From Torreya grandis (taxonomy: Eukaryota > Streptophyta > Pinopsida > Cupressales > Taxaceae): DNA of 64,000 nucleotides. The stretch spans positions 643,001 to 707,000 of the forward strand of contig JARHVA010001738.1 in the NCBI GenBank assembly GCA_037957365.1, given 5' to 3'. The number at the start of each line of letters is the position of its first letter. The stretch's first letter is position 1. The position numbers and the translations under genes were made by a program. This document shows positions 56,417 through 64,000 of this stretch, one piece after another. The notes beneath the pieces were generated by a model. The model was not told where the DNA came from. It saw only the letters and a list, made by a program, of their open reading frames with translations, and made no database searches.

Positions 56417-58139
56417 TGTTGATGGTTAAAATTATGTTATTTCTAACACCAACAATGGGAAGTTTCAGGAATGTAGGACTTGTAACCTAAAACAACCTCT
56501 AGATTTTAAAGAATCTGGTTCTTTTTTATATCAAGTGTATACTAGGGAAAGGGATAGGAATCAAATAGAAACACAAGTGCAAATGAAAGGAAATCTAACT
56601 ATGGTGATGTGTCTAAATTTGATTTGACCCTTAATTCTGAGCATAGTGGAACTATATGTAAGATCCAATTATATTAAAGAGCAAACAAGGCATGATCAGT
56701 GTAAAAGATGGAAAACAATAGAAATATAGGCTCACAACTTAGACTACTCTGGTAGTGACATAGAAAAATATCAATGAAGGCACATAAATCAGTATTCTTA
56801 TTAATTCTCTAGTTACATAAAAGACATAGAAACATGCACAGTTACATAAAATTTCTAACTCAAGAAAATAAAATAAAGGCAAATGATATTCTTGATCACA
56901 GCTAAAGAAAGTCTAAAACTCTTGACAATAATCTCTTGCAAAAAATTCTCTCAATCTTCTGATCTCTGATGATCATTCTGGTGATCTCTACACCCCTCTT
57001 TATAGCATTGGATTCACTCTAGATTGTGTGCACGTTCCCAATCTAATGGCCCAACTAAACTCTAACTGAACTGGAAGTGTCTAACATAAGATATTTCTTA
57101 GATTCTAAAACATTCCATCTTCCTATAGTTCATTGGCTAAAATAGATACACAGGATGCTTCCTTCTGTCAAAAGGGAGAGGACACTTGGCTGATTCCCTT
57201 ACTCTGCTTGAAAACCTTCTTTATTTAAGAGGCACCAAAAAATGACACTTGGCATGTTCCATAGCACTTACCAAAGACACACAACACTTTCCACATTACT
57301 TATACTCTTTACTATGTCTTTGCATTGGGGTGCTTTGTCTTTGACATTTGTCACCATCCACTTCTTCAAACTTTAACAATTCATAGAGAATGGGACCCAC
57401 AACACTTCTCACCTAAGTAACTTCAAGAAGGGAACAGGGACAGGTGGTGCTTTCCACGTATCCTTGACAAGGGACACGTGGTGATTTCCATTACTTTTAG
57501 CTACTTTTGAGAATCTTGTTGAAGGTGACATGTGTCAGTCTCTATGTTGCTCTGTCTATACTATAGAAACAATCAGGCCTCATTTTATATTTTACATAGA
57601 CGGTGACACTTGGTAGCTTCCACTTGCATCAGAAATAAAACTTGGGACCCACCACAATCTTTACTTATCAATGAAACAAAGTGAAGATATTCTAGATGTT
57701 GACACATGGTGACTTCCACTTTCTTCAATTAGGGATACGTGGCATCTTATGTTGCTTTTAAAAAAACATATTGAAGCCTTCCATAGTTGCCACTTGGCAC
57801 CTTCCACTTGATCCTAATACTTAGCTTGTTGAAACCTTCCACTCAAAATAAATTTGAAACGTAGATGACAACATGACACATAGATGCTGACACTTGTTGC
57901 GCTCTTCTAAATTACTACAAGATATGTGGCACATTCCGAGCAACCTATAGAAATTATCAAATGTGTCTCAGCTGCTGACACTTGGTATTTTCTACTTGAT
58001 CTTGATACTTAGACAAAATTATGGCAAAAAGAAATGAGCCTGCGCTCGGAGTCAAAAAACTTTTCCATCTCGAACCAAAGTGCACAGGGATAAAACATGG
58101 AGTGCATAATTGAACTTAGAAAATGTAGAGTTTTTAAAT
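56417..58139 (-). repeat. Element E right (5') LTR, outer end truncated
   Basis: Starts TGTTGATGGTTAAAAT. It aligns with the left LTR to AATGTAGAGTTTTT, after which the left copy has ~18 more bases ending TTCTTAACA while this copy goes straight into AAAT and the GTATG duplication. So the outer ~18 bases are missing or replaced. Confidence 0.8.
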
Positions 58140-58144
58140 GTATG
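58140..58144. repeat. Right target-site duplication of element E (GTATG)
   Basis: Exact match to 44275-44279. Confidence 0.78.
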
Positions 58145-58201
58145 TAAGCCACAAGTTAGCCACACATATCCATAGACATGCCAAAGGTTAAGGGCATAAC
58201 A
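58145..58201 (-). repeat. Array D unit 2 LTR, right part
   Basis: Resumes TAAGCCACAAGTTAGCC and ends AGGGCATAACA. Completes the LTR begun at 43990. Confidence 0.75.
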
Positions 58202-59290
58202 TGAAATGTATCCCTATGGTCACATTAAGTTATTTTATGTGAGATATTTCTAAAAGGGATTGATAATACAATAAAAACCCTCATTCATTCCTCACCTAGC
58301 ATACACCTACCACATACTTAAAAAATCAAAAGGAAACTTAATAAAGCTACCTAATCAAGAATTCAAGTGATAAAATATTTCTTTTTATCTATTATTACAA
58401 TATTAATCATAGCAACATCCCATCATAAGGTTTGAAGTATTGAAGGAGCACTTCACGAGTCACACTTTCCAAGTTATTAGGTCATTTTAGGTACTTACTT
58501 ATTTCATGTTACATCCTTACTCACACACAAGTAAACACAAAGGGGATAACTACATAAATTTGAGGCCTTGGTCATAGTATTGGCTATGTAGGTAGCACAC
58601 ATTGATAGAGTGTTCCTTGGGAAAATTCAACACCATTTGCCCAATAACCTATTTTTCTCACAATCACTCCAAGGGTGAAAAATATAGGGTTTGATCATTT
58701 GATAAAGAGTGATATCATGTGCATGAGATCTAAAAACACTATAGTAGAGGTGATAAAAAAAACCAAAAGTTTCTAGGTAGTCACACCCAAATATAATTTA
58801 TATTTTGTATTAGAAACCTACGTTCAAGTTAAATAGTAACATCGATGTAACTATCCAAATATGACACAAGTATCTAAGGTAAAATAATTAAAATTTCTTT
58901 AATCTAATAACTATTAGAGAACCTTAATCCAGTCCACTTCTACCTTATTTAAACCCATTTCTACAAGCACATATTAAACCATCTAAGTTTTCTTATTTTT
59001 AGTTCATTGTAATATCATTCAATAGTTGTAATTTCTAATTTTATCATATCTCAATATTATAAATTCAAAACATCATTTATCTAAGTTTACAAATTAATGA
59101 CATGTCTTGCTATAGATATTTTTGTCACCCTTGTTCTTATTTTTTCTATATTCTTAAACCTATATAATATTGACCCATCTTAATTTAAGGGTAAACAATG
59201 TGTTGTAATGTTTATCAAAATATTGATTAAGAGGTAAATCCAATTTATAAAAAAAATCAATTTTTTTTTATAAATATTTTTACAAAATAG
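58202..59290. repeat. Array D unit 2, non-LTR part
   Basis: No gene. By eye it is most like the unit 1 and unit 4 counterparts: TTGATAGAGTG-type and CACTATAGTAGAGGTGATAA sequence, and TATTTTGTATTAGAAACCTA. Confidence 0.7.
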
Positions 59291-59444
59291 TGTTTCAAAC
59301 AATACTACACTAATATAAAAAATTAATTCTTCTTGGATTGTAATTTATGTTTTTTTGCTCCTTCCACACGTAGAAGTCGTGCCTCACTAGATATGGAAAA
59401 TAATATCATAGGAAACTCACCCAAATGGAAGTTATGATACCACA

Positions 59445-59791
59445 TGTAATTAAATTACTTATATGTTAACATATAATAATTATACATTACACAAAATAAG
59501 TAAAGATAAGAGATCAAACAACAATAATTGACAACATATCAAAATACTAGATAATATAGTCGAGCCACTTTGAGGGGGAAACCTCCACAACAATTCAATA
59601 AGAGAAGAATATTTGATATGATGATCAAATACTAACTTTTACCTCCTATATATAGTCTACCTAGCCATGGTCATTCCATAGGCTGACCTAACTAAGAACA
59701 TAGAGAAATGTAACATGAATATAAAAGAAGTATGTAATCCATAAGTCAACCACACATATCCCTAGACATGCCAAAGGTTAAGGGCATAGCA
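59445..59791 (-). repeat. Array D unit 3 LTR
   Basis: TGTAATTAAATTACTT to GGGCATAGCA, 347 bp. Shares GCCACTTTGAGGGGGAAACC and ACAACAATTCAATA with unit 5. Confidence 0.75.
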
Positions 59792-60876
59792 TGAAATGTA
59801 TCCCTATAGTCACCTTAATTTATTTTATATGAGATATTTCTAAAAAGGATTGATATATACAATAACAACCCTCATTCATTCCTCAGCTAACATAGACCTA
59901 ACACATACCTAACAAATCATAAAAAAACTTAATAAAGCTACCTAATCAAGATTTCAAGTGAGAAAATATTTCTTACTCTCTCTTATTATAATATTAGTCA
60001 TAGAAATATCCCATCATAAGGTTTGAAGTATTGAAGGATCACTCCATGAGTCACATTTTCCAAGTTAAAATCTATGTCATTCTAAGTATTACTTATCATA
60101 TGTTGCATCCTTACATACATACAAGTCAACACACAGGGGATAAATACATAAGTTTGAGGCCCTATTCATAGTATTGGCTATGTAGGTATCATACATTTAT
60201 AAAGTGTTCCTTGGGAAAATTCAACACCATTTGCTTAATAACCCATTTATCCCACAATCACTCCAACGGTGAAAAATATTGTTTGATCATTTGATAAAGA
60301 GTGATATAATGTGCATGAGATCTAAACACACTAGAGTAGATGTGATAACAAAACCAAAAAGTTTCTAGGTGGTCACACCCAGATATAATTATATTTTGTA
60401 TTAAAAACTTACGTTCAAGTCAGATAGTAACATCGATGTAACTATCCAAATATGACACAAGTATCTAAGGTACCATAATTAAAGTTTCTTTAATCTTACA
60501 ATTATTATTGAGTCTTAATCCAATCCAATTCCACCTTGTCTTTTCCCATTTATACAAGCACATATTAAACATCTAAGTTTTCTTATGTTTAGTTCATTTT
60601 AATATCAATTAATAGTTGTACTTTCTAATTTTTTCATATCTCAATATTATAAATTCAAAACATTGTTTATTTAAGTTTACAAATTAATGACATGTCTTAC
60701 TATATATATTTTTATCATCCTTGTTCTTATTTTTTTCTATATTCTTGAACCTATACAATATTGACCCATTTTAATTTAAGGTTAAACATTGTGTTGTAAT
60801 GTTTATCAAAAAATTGATTAAGATGTTAATCTAATTAATATTTTTTTTGTATAATTGTTTAATTTGTTTTTAAAAT
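59792..60876. repeat. Array D unit 3, non-LTR part
   Basis: Shares CTATAGTCACCTTAATTTAT and TTTATAAAGTGTTCC with unit 5 rather than with units 2 and 4. No gene. Confidence 0.7.
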
Positions 60877-61030
60877 AAGTGTTCCAAACAAAACTATACT
60901 AATATAAAATATTAGTTCTTCTCAGATTGTAATTTATGTTTTTTTCTCCTTCCACTCGTAGAAGTCATGCCTCACCAGATCTAAAAAAATATGATAGGAA
61001 ACTTTCCCAAATTGAAGTTATAATACCACT

Positions 61031-61376
61031 TGTAATTAAATTACTTATATATTAATGTAGAATAATTATATATCCCATAGAATATTCAAATATAAGAGAT
61101 CACACAACAATAATTGATAGTTGATAAAAATACTAGATATTATAGCAGAGCAACTTTAAGGGGCAACCTCCACAATAATGTAATAAGAGAAGAATATTTA
61201 ATATGATTATCAAAGACTAAATTTTACCTCCTATATATAGTCTACCTAGCCATGGTCATTCCATAGGCTGACCTAACTAAGAACATAGAGAAATGTAACA
61301 AGAATATAACAGAGGTATGCAAGCCATAAATCATCCACACATATACCTAGACATGACAAAGGTTAAGGGTGTAGCA
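61031..61376 (-). repeat. Array D unit 4 LTR
   Basis: TGTAATTAAATTACTTATAT to GTGTAGCA, 346 bp. Distinctive bases (GCAACTTTAAGGGGCAACC) set it apart from units 3 and 5. Confidence 0.75.
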
Positions 61377-62466
61377 TGAAATGTATCCCTATGGTCACCT
61401 TAAGTTATTTTATGTAAGATATTTCCAAAAGGGATTGATATATACAATAACAACCCTCATTCATTCCTCACCTAGCATAGACCTAGTACATACCTAACAA
61501 GTCACAAAGAAACTTAATAAAGATACCTAATCAAACATTGAAGTGAGAAAATATTTATTACACTCTCTTATTACAATACTAGTCATAGAAACATCCCATC
61601 AAAACGTTTGAATTATTAAAGGATCACTCCATGAATCACACATTCCAAGTTAAAAGTTAGGTCATTCGAGGTACTTACTTATCACATGTTGCATCTTTAC
61701 ACACACACAAGTTGACAAATAGGGGTTAAATAAATAAATTTGATGACCTATTAATAGTATTGGCTATGTAGGTATCACACATTGATTGATTGTTCCTTGG
61801 GAAAATTCAACACCATTTGCCTAATAACCCATTTTTCTCACAATCACTCCAAGGGTGAAAAATATAGGGTTTGATCATTTGATAAAGAGTGATATCATGT
61901 GCATGAGATCTAAAAGCACTAGATTAGAGGTGATAAAAAACCCAAAAGTTTCTAGGTAGTCACACCTAGATATAATTTATATTTTGTATTAGAAACCTAA
62001 GTTCAAGTTAAATAGTAACATCGATGTAACTATCCAAATATGACACAAGTATCTGAGGTACAATAATTAAAATTTCTTTAATCTAATAACTATTAGAGAA
62101 CCTTAATCCAGTCCACTTCCACCTTATTCAAACCCATTTCTACAAGCACATATTAAACCATCTAAGTTTTCTTATTTTTAGTTCATTGTAATATCAATCA
62201 ATAGTTATAATTTCTAATTTTATCATATCTCAATATTACAAATTCAAAACATCATTTATCTAAGTTTACAAATTAATGACATGTCTTACTATAGATATTT
62301 TTATCACCCTTGTTCTTATTTTTTCTATATTCTTAAACCTATATAATATTGACCCATCTTAGTTTAAGGGTAAACATTGTGTTGTAATTTTTATCAAAAT
62401 ATTGATTAAGCGGTAAATCCAATTTATAAAAAATTTCAAAATTTTTTTAAAATATTTTTACAAAAT
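61377..62466. repeat. Array D unit 4, non-LTR part
   Basis: Second half nearly matches unit 2 (AATTAAAATTTCTTTAATCT, AGAGAACCTTAATCCAGTCC). No gene. Confidence 0.7.
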
Positions 62467-62621
62467 AGTGTTTCAAACAATACTACACTAATATAAAAAA
62501 TTAATTCTTCTTGGATTGTAATTTATGTTTTTTTGCTCCTTCCACTCGTAGAAGTCATGCCTCACTAGATATGGAAAATAATATCATAGGAACTCACCCA
62601 AATGGAAGTTATGATACCACA

Positions 62622-62968
62622 TGTAATTAGATTACTTAGATGTTAACATATAATAATTATATATTACACAAAATAAGTAAAGATAAGAGATCAAACAACA
62701 ATAATTGACAACATATCAAAATACTAGATAATATAGTAGAGCCACTTTGAGGGGGAAACCTCCACAACAATTCAATACGAGAAGAATATTTAATATGATG
62801 ATCAAATACTAAATTTTACCTCCTATATATAGTCTACCTAGCCACGGTCTTTTCATAGGATGACCTAACAAAGAACATAGAGAAATGTAACATGAATATA
62901 AAAGAAGTATGCAAGCCACAAGTCAACCACACATATCCCTAGACATGCCAAAGGTTAAGGGCATAGCA
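62622..62968 (-). repeat. Array D unit 5 LTR
   Basis: TGTAATTAGATTACTTAGATG to GGGCATAGCA, 347 bp. The best-preserved LTR start in the array. Confidence 0.75.
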
Positions 62969-64000
62969 TGAAATGTATCCCTATAGTCACCTTAATTTAT
63001 TTTTATGAGATATTTCTAAAAATGATTGATATATACAATAACAACCCTCATTCATTCCTCACCTAGCATAGACCTAACACATACCTAACAAATCATAAAG
63101 AAACTTAATAAAGCTACCTAATCAAAATTTCAAGTGAGAAAATCTTTTTTAATCTCTCTTACTATAATATTAGTCATAGAAATATCCCATCATAAGGTTC
63201 GAAGTATTGAAGGATCACTCCATGAGTCACATTTTCAAATTTAAAATTTATGTCATTCTAAGTACTTACTTATCACATGCTGCATCATTACACACATACA
63301 AGTCAACACATAGGGGATAAATACATAAGTTTGAGGCCCTATTCATAGTATTGGCTATGTAGGTATCACACATTTATAAAGTTTTCCTTAGGAAAATTCA
63401 ACACCATTTGCTTAATAACCCATTTATCCCACAATCACTCCAAGGGTGAGAAATATAGGGTTTGATCATTTGATAAAGAGTGATATAATGTGCATGAGAT
63501 ATAAACACACTAGAGTAGAGGTGATAACAAAACCAAAAAGTTTCTAGGTGGTCACACCCAGATATAATTATATTTTGTAGTAGAAACTTACGTTCAAGTC
63601 AGATAGTAACATTAATGTAACTATCCAAATATGACACAAGTATCTAAGGTACCATAATTAAAATTTCTTTAATATAACAATTATTATAGAGTCTTAATCT
63701 AATAAAATTCCACCTTGTCTTTTCCCATTTATACAAGCACATATTAAACATCTAAGTTTTCTTATTTTTAGTTCATTGTAATATCAATCAATAGTTGTAC
63801 TTTCTAATTTTTTCATATCTTTATATTATAAATTCAAAACATTGTTTATTTAAGTTTACAAATTAATGACATGTCTTACTATATATATTTTTATCATCCT
63901 TGTTCTTATTTTTTTCCATATTCTTAAACCTATACAATATTGACCCATTTTAATTTAAGGTTAAACATTGTGTTGTAATGTTTATCAAAAAATTGATTAA
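62969..64000. repeat. Array D unit 5, non-LTR part (cut by the window end)
   Basis: Closely follows unit 3 (TCTATAAAGT-type and TTGAGGCCCTATTCATAG sequence). The array probably continues beyond 64000. Confidence 0.7.

Larger units (their letters stand above)
44280..58139 (-). mobile_element. Element E: Tat-type retrotransposon inserted in array D, with extra 3' reading frame
   Basis: About 13.9 kb with ~1.7-kb LTRs (44280-46018 and 56417-58139) and exact GTATG flanks. Minus-strand order: gag, protease, upstream RNase H, RT, RNase H, integrase, then a long reading frame of unknown function before the 3' LTR. Same upstream RNase H arrangement as element B but a different LTR, primer site and 3' gene. 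It inserted after the array had formed, since the broken LTR continues seamlessly on the other side. Confidence 0.87.
42195..64000. repeat. Array D: five ~1.59-kb tandem units carrying a chromovirus LTR
   Basis: LTR starts fall at 42393, 43990, 59445, 61031 and 62622. After subtracting element E the spacings are 1597, 1590, 1586 and 1591 bp. Each unit comprises ~190 bp of chromovirus leader (from GTGTTTCAAACAATACTACA), a decayed primer site, the LTR, and ~1.05 kb starting TGAAATGTATCCCTATGGTCACC. The window ends inside unit 5. No coding region occurs in the units. Phrases such as TTTGATCATTTGATAAAGAGTGAT and CTAAGTTTTCTTATTTTTAGTTCATT recur every period. Confidence 0.88.

Noticed and set aside
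1..64000. A non-transposon gene system (defence, metabolic or secondary-metabolite cluster)
   Set aside because: All recognisable protein similarity is to retrotransposon gag-pol or the unknown element E frame; no host exon was seen on either strand.

Overview
This is AT-rich, CpG-poor plant nuclear DNA made almost entirely of LTR retrotransposons in layers. I see no host gene, tRNA, rRNA or CRISPR array. The lineages present (Tat/Ogre-like Ty3-gypsy elements with an extra plant-type RNase H, and a chromodomain-bearing chromovirus) point to a land plant with a large repeat-rich genome. A gymnosperm is plausible, but that is a guess. Every element lies on the minus strand, so gag is at high and integrase at low coordinates within each element, and all are decayed by nonsense codons and indels.

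Layout: 1-1239 is flank with a ~62-bp minisatellite. Element A (1245-36967) is an Ogre/Tat-like element with ~0.9-kb LTRs at 1245-2139 and 36075-36967, near-matching 5-bp flanks (AATTA/AATGA), gag at 13.8-10.8 kb, two tandem protease copies at 10.06-8.85 kb, then RT, RNase H, a second RNase H and integrase down to 4.5 kb. Its leader was split by element B (15539-34918), flanked by perfect AATAA duplications. Element B reads LTR-internal-LTR-internal-LTR: two ~6.16-kb internal copies and three ~2.35-kb LTRs. The central LTR is a mosaic of the outer two, the mark of LTR-LTR unequal recombination after insertion.

Element C (37309-42739) is a decayed chromovirus with 344-347-bp LTRs, an initiator-Met-type primer site and a still open chromodomain. 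Its right LTR is also the first LTR of array D (about 42.2 kb to the window end): five units of ~1.59 kb, each carrying one chromovirus LTR, the primer site, some leader and ~1.05 kb of other sequence. Units 3 and 5 look more alike than neighbours, suggesting a dimeric higher-order repeat. Element E (44280-58139) is inserted in the LTR of unit 2 with a GTATG duplication. It is a second Tat-type element with ~1.7-kb LTRs and an unrecognised ~3.9-kb coiled-coil reading frame between integrase and the 3' LTR.

Most notable: element A has the extra RNase H after RT-RNase H, while B and E carry it between protease and RT. Other points are the mosaic LTR, the LTR-derived satellite, the duplicated protease, the unknown 3' frame of E, and a recurring amber-stop pattern fitting deamination of methylated CAG. 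All similarity statements come from reading and aligning by eye; no search or phylogeny was run.
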